Under the pieces are notes generated by a model. The model saw nothing but the letters and a program-made list of their open reading frames with translations. It was not told the origin of the DNA and ran no database searches. Positions 8,152 through 16,389 of a stretch of 24,992 nt of DNA are shown here, piece by piece; the stretch's first letter is position 1; every line of letters begins with the position of its first letter. Source of the stretch: Sphingomonadales bacterium. Its GTDB lineage: Bacteria; Bacteroidota; Bacteroidia; UBA7662. Location of the stretch: the NCBI GenBank assembly GCA_016872125.1, contig VHBD01000004.1:1-24992 (forward strand), written 5' to 3'. The position numbers and the translations under genes were made by a program.

Positions 8152-10481
8152 CAAAAGCTAAACACCAAACCTAAAGCCGGCAAAATCGGCAATTGATCGA
8201 CCCTGCTGTAGCGAATTCGATCAAAATAGAAAATATTTCGACGATCGTACGCATTCGTAAGACTGAAATTAACATCCATGGAAAGTCGATCATTCCATAC
8301 CTTGCGGTAGCGCAATGCCAAATCCAAACGATGGTAGGTTGGCAAACGGCCTTGGTTAAATCCGGCATACAAAACCCCCAAAGCACCCCCTTGATTGATA
8401 TAATCCGTACCAGCACCACCCCCAAAATTCAAGTCAGGATAAAAGCCCTGGGTTTGCGTAAAAGGAAATCCCGAACCGAAGTTCCAACGACCTGAAACCT
8501 CCCATTCCAATTGTTTTCCAAAGTTATAGGTGCTGACGACATTAATGTTATGGCGACGATCAAAAACAGGATTGTAGGAACGTATTCCATCAAAGCGATC
8601 CACATAAGTCCAGCTGTAGGTGGTCCACAGGTAAAACCTCTTGACATCGTATTTGACGCGGAAATCAAAACCGTAGGCCCTACCCCGCTCGATGATGAAG
8701 TCCTTTTTGAGGACATCCGGCTTTCCAAAATTCCCTTCGATATCGTCAAAAATCTTATCCCGGTTGATGTTGGACAACTGGGTAAATTGTTTGATATACG
8801 TTTCCGCATTGATCTCCACCCTGGGACCCAGATCAATCTCTACCCCACCCACCAAGTGATTGGCTTTCTGAAGCCTAGAGGTCACCTGCTCACCATCAAA
8901 GGTTTCGGGAAGATTATCCGGACCTGATAGAAAGCCAAGAAAAAGATTCACCACATCCCTGTCGGAAGTCGCCGAAATTAAATTTTGAGAGTACTTGCCG
9001 CCAGCGACCTTGAATCGCAAATCCGGCCTTGCATTGTACTTAGCACTGAATCGGGGTTCCAAAGACATCTCGGTGAGGCTCGAATAATAATGGGCCCGAA
9101 GACCAGGCTCCACCACCCAATTGTCAAACAACAAATTGTATTTGCCAAAGACCGCAAGCTCCGTGGTGCTTTCTTGCTGCCGAATGATTTGACCCGTTGA
9201 ATTGGTAAAGTTAAAATCGGTGTTAAGACCCACCATATCGAACCCAAAATTGGCTTGACCGGAATTAAGGTATTGGGTTACCGAAACCGTACCGTTGAAT
9301 CCGGTGATGGCCGAGCGCCTTGGTCGTCCGTCCGCTTCGCGTTGACCTGATTCAAAATTAGAATAGGCTAAATTTCCTGATATGGTATTGCCAGCACCAT
9401 CGGGAATGAGCACAAATTGTGTTCCTGCACCGGTCGATACCCAATCTACCTCCGCAATTCCCCTAAAATTGGCTTTGTCGGTCATGTTAAATCCAAACAT
9501 GGACAGCTTCGAACCGCTGTTTGCTTTGAACGTGGCTTTGCCATATACATCCAAAAAGGAAAAGGGCAGACCCTGTGGGCCCGCATATGCATACAGAGCT
9601 TTGGAGGTTTGATCAAGATACGAACCCTTGGCGCTGAAAATAAAAGTAGGGGCAAGCTGCTGAGGACTCTTAGGTTTCCATAAGGGACCTTCCAAGACCA
9701 ATCTGCTGAGGAAGGGACTAACCCCTAGCTTACCGCTCAGCTGCTTTTGGTTACCATCACGGGTGGTAACGTCCATGACCGCCGAAATGCGCCCGCCATG
9801 ATTCGCATTGTACGCGCCGGTATATACCTCGGCGTTTTTGATGAGGTCCGTTTCAAAAACAGAATAAAGTCCAATGGAATGAAAAGGATTATACAAAAGC
9901 ATCCCATCCAGCAAAACTTTGTTCATCACGGGGGAGCCACCACGGATATACAATTGACCACCTTGGTCTCCTGTAAAGACCACTCCCGGGAGGACTTGCA
10001 AGTATTGTGCGATATCAGCCTCCCCACCTACCGATACCACTTGCGTGATTTGTTTAGGCGTAACCGTCTCCACGGAAACTCGGGTGTTGGTCAGCTGTTC
10101 TTGCTTGGCTCCCAAGACTTCAACCTCTTGGAGACCAATGGAGGATTTGGACAATTGCAAACGATAATTGAGCGTCGCACCGGCAGTGATTTTCATGGAG
10201 ATCCGCGCCGTATCGTAACCCAAATAAGTACTCACCAAAACATAATTCCCTGGGGGAATATTCTTGATGGTAAAAAATCCATTGACATCGGTACTGGCCC
10301 CTATGGTCGTTCCTGCAAGAAAAACATTCGTAAAAAGAATGGGCTCCCCGCTGCTTTTGTCAATGACCGTCCCACGTACGGTTCCCGAGTTTTGGGCTTG
10401 CAGCCCAGGACTCAACCCAAAAAGCAGAAAAAAAATGGCCCAGAAGCCACACGGACATAAAACCCTGTATACATACCTCAT
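8151..10481 (-). CDS. TonB-dependent receptor with carboxypeptidase-regulatory-like N-domain
   Basis: 776 residues, ATG at 10481. A signal peptide ends at LQAQ (residue 30). Residues about 33-112 form a carboxypeptidase-D regulatory-like domain (GTVRGTVIDKSSGEPILFTN, then TDVNGFFTIKNIPPGNY). A TonB-box-like EVEVLGA segment lies at 119-125. The plug domain spans about 130-245 with the classic motifs LPGVV (164-168), YIRGGSPVMNKVLLDG (178-193), and YNANHGGRISAVMDV (224-238). The barrel fills the rest and ends in Phe (GLVFSF), the usual C-terminal signature of outer-membrane barrels. Such receptors import bulky nutrients or metal complexes using the proton-motive force via TonB-ExbB-ExbD. No SusD-like lipoprotein is next to it, so a glycan-uptake SusC role is unlikely. 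The gene is first in the envelope cluster and its stop overlaps the TPR gene start. Confidence 0.92.
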   Translation of the reverse strand: MRYVYRVLCPCGFWAIFFLLFGLSPGLQAQNSGTVRGTVIDKSSGEPILFTNVFLAGTTIGASTDVNGFFTIKNIPPGNYVLVSTYLGYDTARISMKITAGATLNYRLQLSKSSIGLQEVEVLGAKQEQLTNTRVSVETVTPKQITQVVSVGGEADIAQYLQVLPGVVFTGDQGGQLYIRGGSPVMNKVLLDGMLLYNPFHSIGLYSVFETDLIKNAEVYTGAYNANHGGRISAVMDVTTRDGNQKQLSGKLGVSPFLSRLVLEGPLWKPKSPQQLAPTFIFSAKGSYLDQTSKALYAYAGPQGLPFSFLDVYGKATFKANSGSKLSMFGFNMTDKANFRGIAEVDWVSTGAGTQFVLIPDGAGNTISGNLAYSNFESGQREADGRPRRSAITGFNGTVSVTQYLNSGQANFGFDMVGLNTDFNFTNSTGQIIRQQESTTELAVFGKYNLLFDNWVVEPGLRAHYYSSLTEMSLEPRFSAKYNARPDLRFKVAGGKYSQNLISATSDRDVVNLFLGFLSGPDNLPETFDGEQVTSRLQKANHLVGGVEIDLGPRVEINAETYIKQFTQLSNINRDKIFDDIEGNFGKPDVLKKDFIIERGRAYGFDFRVKYDVKRFYLWTTYSWTYVDRFDGIRSYNPVFDRRHNINVVSTYNFGKQLEWEVSGRWNFGSGFPFTQTQGFYPDLNFGGGAGTDYINQGGALGVLYAGFNQGRLPTYHRLDLALRYRKVWNDRLSMDVNFSLTNAYDRRNIFYFDRIRYSRVDQLPILPALGLVFSF

Positions 10482-10550
10482 CAGGGTAAAATTAAGGCAA
10501 GATGAAGAATTTAGGGCAAATTACGTGACCCGATGAGGAGACTTCTTTGC

Positions 10551-11744
10551 TTAGGCAGCGAGGGAATCTGAAACCGCCTTGGCCGCATCCTCAAGGGTAA
10601 TGGCAGCCCGTATGGGCAATCCCGATGCTTCCAAGATGGCCTTGGCTTCGTTGGCGTTGGTTCCCTGGAGGCGAACAATCAAGGGAACGCGTAAATCGCC
10701 CAACGTTTTGCAGGCTTCTACGATACCGTTGGCAACACGATCGCAGCGCACGATTCCTCCAAAAATGTTGACCAAAATGGCCTTGACGTTTGGATCTTCC
10801 AAAATAATATTAAAGGCTTGGGCAACCCGCTCCGCGGAGGCCGTACCTCCAACATCCAGGAAATTCGCCGGACTTCCTCCACTCAACTGGATCATGTCCA
10901 TGGTTGCCATGGCCAGGCCGGCACCGTTCACCATACAGCCGACATTCCCGTCCAATTTAACATAATTCAAATTAAACGATGCGGCCTTGAGCTCGGTGGG
11001 GTCCTCCTCACGGGGATCATGCATCGCCGCAATATCAGGAACCCGCATCAAGGCATTATCATCAATATTGACTTTGGCATCCACCGCCAAGATGCGATCA
11101 TCCGATGTTTTGAGAACGGGATTGATTTCAAACAAGGAAGCCTCTACCCCTTCGAAGGCCTTGACCAATTTTTGGCAAAAAGCCACCATTTGTTTGAAGG
11201 CCTGTCCCGAAAGTCCTAGGTTCAAAGCCACGCGGCGGGCTTGATAGGCTTGAAAACCAATGGTGGGATCAATCCACTCCCTGTAGATTTTCTCGGGGTG
11301 TTTTTCGGCAACTTCTTCGATGTCCATTCCACCCTCCGGGGAATACACCATCACAAAACCTCCTTGGGCCCGATCCAACAAAACCGATAAATAAAACTCC
11401 TGTATAGGGGATGGCCCCGGGGCATAGACATCTTCGGCAATCAAAACCGAATGCACCTTTTTGCCCGCCGACCCGGTTTGGGGAGTGACCAATTGCATAC
11501 CCAAAATTTGGGAGCTCAGGTCTTGAACCTGTTCCAAGGACTTGGCCAATTTGATGCCACCCCCTTTGCCCCGACCCCCGGCATGCACCTGGGCCTTGAC
11601 CACCCACCAACTTGTTCCCGTTTGTTCATGCAACGCATTGGCAGCCTGAACCGCCTCATCGGGAGTGGAGGCCAAAATTCCTCGTTGAACGGTAACCCCG
11701 TATTGCGACAACAAGGCTTTACCTTGGTATTCGTGGATATTCAT
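10551..11744 (-). CDS. sucC: Succinyl-CoA synthetase (ADP-forming) beta subunit
   Basis: 397 residues, the usual length for this family (about 390). It makes the nucleotide-binding subunit of the cytoplasmic TCA enzyme that converts succinyl-CoA to succinate with formation of ATP or GTP. The N-terminus MNIHEYQGKALLSQYGV is diagnostic. The ATP-grasp domain contains KAQVHAGGRGKGGG (50-63) and the Mg-binding EINP motif (206-209). The C-terminal CoA-ligase flavodoxin-like domain contains VNGAGLAMATMD (272-283), LDVGG (296-300) and NIFGGIVRCD (326-335). The partner alpha subunit sucD is not in this window. The gene starts 43 bases after nqrF on the same strand and may be read through from the nqr promoter. 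No separate promoter was evident in that gap. Confidence 0.95.
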   Translation of the reverse strand: MNIHEYQGKALLSQYGVTVQRGILASTPDEAVQAANALHEQTGTSWWVVKAQVHAGGRGKGGGIKLAKSLEQVQDLSSQILGMQLVTPQTGSAGKKVHSVLIAEDVYAPGPSPIQEFYLSVLLDRAQGGFVMVYSPEGGMDIEEVAEKHPEKIYREWIDPTIGFQAYQARRVALNLGLSGQAFKQMVAFCQKLVKAFEGVEASLFEINPVLKTSDDRILAVDAKVNIDDNALMRVPDIAAMHDPREEDPTELKAASFNLNYVKLDGNVGCMVNGAGLAMATMDMIQLSGGSPANFLDVGGTASAERVAQAFNIILEDPNVKAILVNIFGGIVRCDRVANGIVEACKTLGDLRVPLIVRLQGTNANEAKAILEASGLPIRAAITLEDAAKAVSDSLAA

Positions 11745-11787
11745 GGGAGCTGGATCAAACGGTTACGAGCAAGAAAAATCAAGGCGA

Positions 11788-13107
11788 TTAACCCCCAAAA
11801 TCATCAAAAGCGACATGTTCCTTGGGAATACCCCAATCATCGCACATTTTCAACACGGCTGCATTCATCATGGGAGGCCCACAGAAATAAAATTCGATTT
11901 CTTCCGGTTCCTTGTGCTTGCTGAGGTAATTATCAATGAATGACTGGTGCACAAAACCCAAGAATCCATCCCCTTCTCTATCGTCCAAGCCCTGACATAC
12001 CTTCCAGTTATCCTCGGGTAGAGGCTCCGAAAGGACGACATGAAAACGGAAATTGGGAAATTCTTTTTCGATAGCACGAAACTCGTCCACATAAAACAAC
12101 TCCCGCTTGGAGCGCCCCCCGTACCAATACGAAACCTTACGGCCTGTTTTGAGGGTATGAAAGAGGTGAAAAATGTGGGCACGCAGCGGGGCCATTCCGG
12201 CACCACCGCCTACATAGACCATTTCCTTCTGGGTGTCTTTGATAAAGAACTCCCCGTAAGGACCTGAAATGGTGACCTTATCCCCCGGTTTGCAATTAAA
12301 AACAAAAGACGAACAAACCCCAGGGTTCACTTTCATCCAGGCATTGCTGGCCCTATCCCAGGGGGGGGTCGCAATACGTATGTTCAACTTGATGATGTTC
12401 CCTTCGGCGGGGTGGTTGGCCATGGAATATGCACGGAATATGGGCTCCGGATTGACCATTTTGAGGTCCCACAGCTTGAATTTGTCCCAATCTTCCTTGA
12501 ACTTTTCCGGTCCCGCAGGATCATCGGGCAATGGAGCGATATCGATGTTTTTAAAATCGACCGTACTAGCAGGTACATCCACCTGGATATAACCCCCGGC
12601 CTCAAAATGTAAATTCTCTCCTTCGGGCAGTTTAACGGTAAATTCTTTGATAAAGGTGGCCACATTGTAATTGGAGACCACTTCGCACTCCCATTTTTTG
12701 ATTCCAAAAATTTCTTCGGGAATCTGAATCTTCATATCATTCTTAACCTTGACCTGGCAAGCCAAACGCCAATTTTCGGCTTGTTCGCGTCGGTTCAAAT
12801 GCCCTTTTTCGGTGGGCAAAACATCACCACCACCTTCCAGAATCTGGCATTTGCACATGGCGCAGGTTCCACCACCACCGCAAGCGGATGGCAAAAACAA
12901 TTTACGCTCCGACAGGGTACTAAGCAGGGTCGAACCCGCCGCCACCTTCATGGGATTCTCCGTATCCCCGTTGACAATAATTTGGACATCCCCGCTGTTG
13001 ACCAATTTGGCCTGCGCATACATCAGGACGAAAACCAGCAACAAAATGACCCCAGAAAAGGCCAAGATGGAATAGGAAATAATGGATAAAGTAGCCCCAG
13101 TTAACAT
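11788..13107 (-). CDS. nqrF: Na+-translocating NADH:quinone reductase subunit F
   Basis: 439 residues. This is the NADH-oxidising entry subunit of the sodium pump, anchored in the inner membrane and facing the cytoplasm. One N-terminal helix (about 8-32) is followed by a plant-type ferredoxin domain with cluster ligands C76, C82, C85 (CGGGGTCAMC) and C117. Next comes an FAD domain with the RAYS motif (225-228), and an NADH domain with GGGAGMAP (300-307) and CGPPMMN (C409). The C-terminus FDDFGG is typical of NqrF. Electrons pass NADH to FAD to the 2Fe-2S cluster and on to the membrane subunits. It is the last gene of the nqr set, 12 bases downstream of nqrE. Confidence 0.97.
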   Translation of the reverse strand: MLTGATLSIISYSILAFSGVILLLVFVLMYAQAKLVNSGDVQIIVNGDTENPMKVAAGSTLLSTLSERKLFLPSACGGGGTCAMCKCQILEGGGDVLPTEKGHLNRREQAENWRLACQVKVKNDMKIQIPEEIFGIKKWECEVVSNYNVATFIKEFTVKLPEGENLHFEAGGYIQVDVPASTVDFKNIDIAPLPDDPAGPEKFKEDWDKFKLWDLKMVNPEPIFRAYSMANHPAEGNIIKLNIRIATPPWDRASNAWMKVNPGVCSSFVFNCKPGDKVTISGPYGEFFIKDTQKEMVYVGGGAGMAPLRAHIFHLFHTLKTGRKVSYWYGGRSKRELFYVDEFRAIEKEFPNFRFHVVLSEPLPEDNWKVCQGLDDREGDGFLGFVHQSFIDNYLSKHKEPEEIEFYFCGPPMMNAAVLKMCDDWGIPKEHVAFDDFGG

Positions 13108-13119
13108 AGTCGTTTAGAA

Positions 13120-13752
13120 TTAAAGTGTAATGCCCAAAAAGCTCATGAATGCGATGCCCATTAAGCCTGTAATGATGAATGTTATACCCAAACCACGCAA
13201 AGGAGCTGGGACATTCGAGTAACGAAGTCTCATTCGTATAGCGGCAATCGCCACGATAGCAATCATCCAACCCACACCGGAACCTAGACCAAAGACTGTG
13301 GCTTCGGCAAATTCATAATCCCTTTCTTGCATAAACAAGGATCCCCCCAAAATGGAACAATTCACCGCAATGAGCGGTAGAAAAATCCCCAAGGCCCCGT
13401 ACAATTCAGGAGATAGTTTTTCGACCAACATTTCGACCAGCTGCGTCATGGAAGCAATGGTTGCAATGAACATGATAAAAGCCAAAAAACTCAAATCAAC
13501 CTTGGCCAAGGATGGACTAATCCAAGCCAGGGCCCCTTCCTTCAAAACCTTGTTCAAGAGTAACCAATTCAGCGGTACGGTAATGGTCAATACAAAGACC
13601 ACAGCCACGCCTAGACCCAAGGCTGTTTTGACGTTTTTGGAAACAGCCAAATAGGAACACATGCCCAAAAAGTAAGCAAAAATCATGTTGTCGATAAAAA
13701 CCGATCGAACAAAAACGGATACCAAATCCGCGGCTAGAAACAGGGTACTCAT
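13120..13752 (-). CDS. nqrE: Na+-translocating NADH:quinone reductase subunit E
   Basis: 210 residues, an integral membrane subunit with about six helices. Together with NqrD it forms the pseudo-symmetric pair that holds an intramembrane iron centre. The two conserved half-helix cysteines are visible at C32 (FLGMCSYLA) and C132 (AVNCSIL). The start ATG at 13752 overlaps the nqrD stop as ATGA. The protein length and the opening with acidic DN after VRSVFI match the NqrE/RnfA family. The presence of nqrA, nqrC and nqrF in the same operon rules out the Rnf paralog. Confidence 0.96.
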   Translation of the reverse strand: MSTLFLAADLVSVFVRSVFIDNMIFAYFLGMCSYLAVSKNVKTALGLGVAVVFVLTITVPLNWLLLNKVLKEGALAWISPSLAKVDLSFLAFIMFIATIASMTQLVEMLVEKLSPELYGALGIFLPLIAVNCSILGGSLFMQERDYEFAEATVFGLGSGVGWMIAIVAIAAIRMRLRYSNVPAPLRGLGITFIITGLMGIAFMSFLGITL

Positions 13753-14417
13753 TCTTTTTCCTCCAAATGTTTAGCAAAACTTCTTTGAACCCAGATATAA
13801 CATGCGACCACGAACAAGGCGCCTGCAGGAATCATCATCAACCCGTTGTTGACATAGCCCGCTTCGTACAAGGCGTCAGGGATCACTTTGAAACCAAAGA
13901 GCTTGCCACTACCCAACAATTCACGAAAGAAAGCCACCGTAAGGATGACCGCTCCGTAACCAAATCCATTACCTAAACCATCCAACAAGGATGGAAAAGG
14001 TTTGTTGCCCATGGCATAGGCCTCAAGACGACCCATGACAATGCAATTGGTAATAATTAAACCGACAAAAACTGAAAGCTGTTTGCTGATATCGTACATG
14101 TAGGCTTTGAGAATCTGATCCACCAAAATAACCAAGACCGATACAACGGTTAGTTGGACAATGATTCGAATTCTTGGCGGGATAGCATTCCGCATAAGCG
14201 ATATCACCAAGTTGGACAAGGCAACCACCGCAGTAACCGATAATGCCATGACCATGGTGGGTTTCATTTGGGTCGTTACGGCCAAGGCCGAGCAAATCCC
14301 CAAAACCTGTATAGTCACCGGATTGTTGTCCGACAAAGGATCGGTGATGAGTTTCCTCTCTTTTTTACCGAGTAGTGGCTTTTTTTCGACGGGACTTTGA
14401 ACCAATACGTCGCTCAT
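13749..14417 (-). CDS. nqrD: Na+-translocating NADH:quinone reductase subunit D
   Basis: 222 residues with about six transmembrane helices, the partner of NqrE. The conserved iron-site cysteines are C42 (LGICSALAV) and C125 (ITNCIVMGR). The family signature region with RLEAYAM and a DGLGNGFGY motif follows. The N-terminal ~25 residues form a hydrophilic cytoplasmic leader (KKPLLGKKERK) before the usual LSDNNP motif. The start at 14417 overlaps the nqrC stop as ATGA, and the gene in turn overlaps nqrE. The C-D-E part of the operon is thus translationally coupled. Confidence 0.96.
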   Translation of the reverse strand: MSDVLVQSPVEKKPLLGKKERKLITDPLSDNNPVTIQVLGICSALAVTTQMKPTMVMALSVTAVVALSNLVISLMRNAIPPRIRIIVQLTVVSVLVILVDQILKAYMYDISKQLSVFVGLIITNCIVMGRLEAYAMGNKPFPSLLDGLGNGFGYGAVILTVAFFRELLGSGKLFGFKVIPDALYEAGYVNNGLMMIPAGALFVVACYIWVQRSFAKHLEEKE

Positions 14418-15136
14418 AGTGGAAGGGATTGTGTGGATTGTTGACGGATATATTTTAGGTAACAGGCCAGGTCTTGTTCCAGCATTTTACTCACACCGTT
14501 GGAGGTTATGGTACCACCACTAATCGCATCTACCGCATGGGGCATGCTCGCATCGTGCTTTCCTTTTTCAACTTTGACCGAGACAAAATCACCTTGCTCG
14601 TTGAGAAGTTTTTTGTTAATAAATTGTTGCTCAAAGGCGTCTGTATTGATTTCAGCGCCCAAGCCCGGGGTTTCGCCTTTGTGATCAAAAATGGCCGAAC
14701 GGAGGGTATTGCCATCCTCATTCAAAGCCAAATAGCCCCAAATGGGACCCCACAAACCGGTACCGGCCACCTGAAGTAAATACGTGGTCCGACCGCTGGG
14801 ATCCCGGTAAACGTACATGGGGTAACGAACCTTGTAAGCGGGGTTTTTGGTATTCATTTTTTTCTCCAAAGCCAAATCCAAAGCAAGAGCCTCCACGCCT
14901 TGAACCTGTTGACCTTCTTGGTCAATGACCAAACCCTGAACCAGCTGGTCGAACTTCTTGTAATCATTGGGGCCGTTCAACCCTACCAGAGATAGAATGT
15001 TTTGCTGTTTTTCTTTGAGGACGTTCTCGTCCTGAGCAGGCTTGAGTATGGTCGCCGCAGCGGCCAACAAAGCAGCCGATAAAGTCGTCACCACCAGGGC
15101 GAAGACGATGGTACCTGAATTTCCTTTGGATGACAT
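14414..15136 (-). CDS. nqrC: Na+-translocating NADH:quinone reductase subunit C
   Basis: 240 residues. One N-terminal transmembrane helix (about 9-31) is followed by a periplasmic FMN-binding domain. The covalent FMN attachment motif is D203-A-I-S-G-G-T209, with Thr209 as the predicted phosphoester-linked residue. The family consensus DxxSGAT has Ala where Gly208 is found here. Flanking family segments such as GLWGPIWGYLAL (128-139) and HKGETPGLGAEI (152-163) are intact, so the subunit looks functional. Attachment of FMN needs an ApbE flavin transferase, which is not encoded in this window. The gene lies 18 bases downstream of nqrB. Confidence 0.96.
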   Translation of the reverse strand: MSSKGNSGTIVFALVVTTLSAALLAAAATILKPAQDENVLKEKQQNILSLVGLNGPNDYKKFDQLVQGLVIDQEGQQVQGVEALALDLALEKKMNTKNPAYKVRYPMYVYRDPSGRTTYLLQVAGTGLWGPIWGYLALNEDGNTLRSAIFDHKGETPGLGAEINTDAFEQQFINKKLLNEQGDFVSVKVEKGKHDASMPHAVDAISGGTITSNGVSKMLEQDLACYLKYIRQQSTQSLPL

Positions 15137-15154
15137 AGGGTATGGAATGAATTT

Positions 15155-16345
15155 TTAGGCTAGGGAGGCGCGTGTCGCTAATCGTTTGTTCCGGCGAGCG
15201 ATATTTGCTTGGACCACATAATGGTCAATCAGGGGAGCCATGACATTCCCGAACAGAACAGCCAGCATGATTCCTTCGGGATAGGCCGGATTAAAAACCC
15301 GAATCATGACCGCCATCATGCCAACCAAAAGTCCGTAGATCCATTTACCGGTGCCTGTATGCGCCGCTGTTACCGGATCCGTGGCCATGAAGACTGCTCC
15401 AAAGAGAAGGCCGCCCATGGCCAAGTGCAAATAGAACGGCATGTTCATGAATGGTGTCATCCCAATTCCGTTAAAGATGAGGCCCATCAACAAAGCCCCC
15501 AAAATCACCGAAATCATAATGACGCCAGAGCCTATACCTGTGATAATCAAAAAGGCAGCACCCAAGAGGATCGCAATTTTGGAGGTCTCTCCTATGGAAC
15601 CCGGAATCAAGCCAACCACCATATCCTGCAAGGAATAATTCCAAGGTTGGTCTGCGGAAATCTGAAAAGGCGTACCGGTCGCAGCGGCATTGGCCAAAGC
15701 CGTGGCACCGCTGTAAACATCCGACTTCTCCGAAATCCAAACCTGATCCCCACTCATAAACGTAGGGTAGGCAAAAAACAAAAAGACTCTAGCGGTCAGG
15801 GCAACATTCAAGACATTCATACCGGTACCCCCAAAAACTTCTTTGGCAAAAACTACCGCAAAAGCGGTGGACAATCCCACCATCCACAAAGGAATATCCG
15901 GGGGAAGCACCAAGGGAATTAACATACCGGAAACTAGGAAGCCCTCGTTGATAGCATGGCCCTTTTTGGAAGCCACAAAAAACTCAATTCCCAAACCCAC
16001 CGAATAGGAAACGACCACAATAGGGAGCACTTTGAGAGCGCCATAAAAGACTTTGTCCCATAGACCGTTCAGGGGAGAGCCAGCAAACTCACCCAAAGCC
16101 AAGAAATGCTGATGACCCACATTAAAAATCCCAAACAACAAAGACGGCACCATGGCCAGAATCACAAAGAACATGGTCCGCTTAAGGTCGATGCCTGCCT
16201 TGATGTGGGTGCCTCCTTGACTCACCCTATCCGGAGTGAAAAGGAAGGTCGCGAAACCGTCAAAAAGGGTGTGAAATTGCGCATATTTCCCGCCTTTCTC
16301 AAAGTCAGGGCGGAGTTCCAGTATTTTCTTTTTTAGAAATTCCAT
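15155..16345 (-). CDS. nqrB: Na+-translocating NADH:quinone reductase subunit B
   Basis: 396 residues with about ten predicted membrane helices. This is the large membrane subunit that carries covalent FMN, the likely riboflavin and quinone sites and the sodium path. The flavinylation motif D209-V-Y-S-G-A-T215 matches the DxxSGAT consensus, with Thr215 as acceptor. Other signature segments are GGTGMNVLNVALTAR (172-186) and FFAYPTFMSGDQVW (190-203). Its N-terminal ~55 residues are hydrophilic and cytoplasmic (RPDFEKGGKYAQFHTLFDG), as in other NqrB. It starts 44 bases after the nqrA stop. Confidence 0.97.
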   Translation of the reverse strand: MEFLKKKILELRPDFEKGGKYAQFHTLFDGFATFLFTPDRVSQGGTHIKAGIDLKRTMFFVILAMVPSLLFGIFNVGHQHFLALGEFAGSPLNGLWDKVFYGALKVLPIVVVSYSVGLGIEFFVASKKGHAINEGFLVSGMLIPLVLPPDIPLWMVGLSTAFAVVFAKEVFGGTGMNVLNVALTARVFLFFAYPTFMSGDQVWISEKSDVYSGATALANAAATGTPFQISADQPWNYSLQDMVVGLIPGSIGETSKIAILLGAAFLIITGIGSGVIMISVILGALLMGLIFNGIGMTPFMNMPFYLHLAMGGLLFGAVFMATDPVTAAHTGTGKWIYGLLVGMMAVMIRVFNPAYPEGIMLAVLFGNVMAPLIDHYVVQANIARRNKRLATRASLA

Positions 16346-16389
16346 GGGTGAACTAAAATTGTAACCATTTGAATATTAACAGATAGTAC

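Noticed and set aside
8152..8154. TTG start for the TPR protein one codon upstream
   Set aside because: The adjacent ATG at 8151 forms a TGATG coupling with the receptor stop and is the stronger start.
9747..10460. 237-codon plus-strand open frame
   Set aside because: It is antisense to the well-supported TonB-dependent receptor gene, and its translation shows no domain or signal sequence.
8151..10481. SusC-type glycan-uptake receptor
   Set aside because: No SusD-like lipoprotein gene is adjacent, and at 776 residues it is shorter than typical SusC proteins of about 1000.
10482..10550. Possible promoter for the envelope cluster (TAATTTTA and TTTG on the minus strand)
   Set aside because: The best -7-like box has a mismatch and lies only five bases from the receptor ATG, too close to support; read-through from sucC is equally possible.
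15209..15922. 237-codon plus-strand open frame
   Set aside because: It is antisense to nqrB; its His, Asn and Arg-rich translation is typical of a shadow frame of membrane-protein codons.
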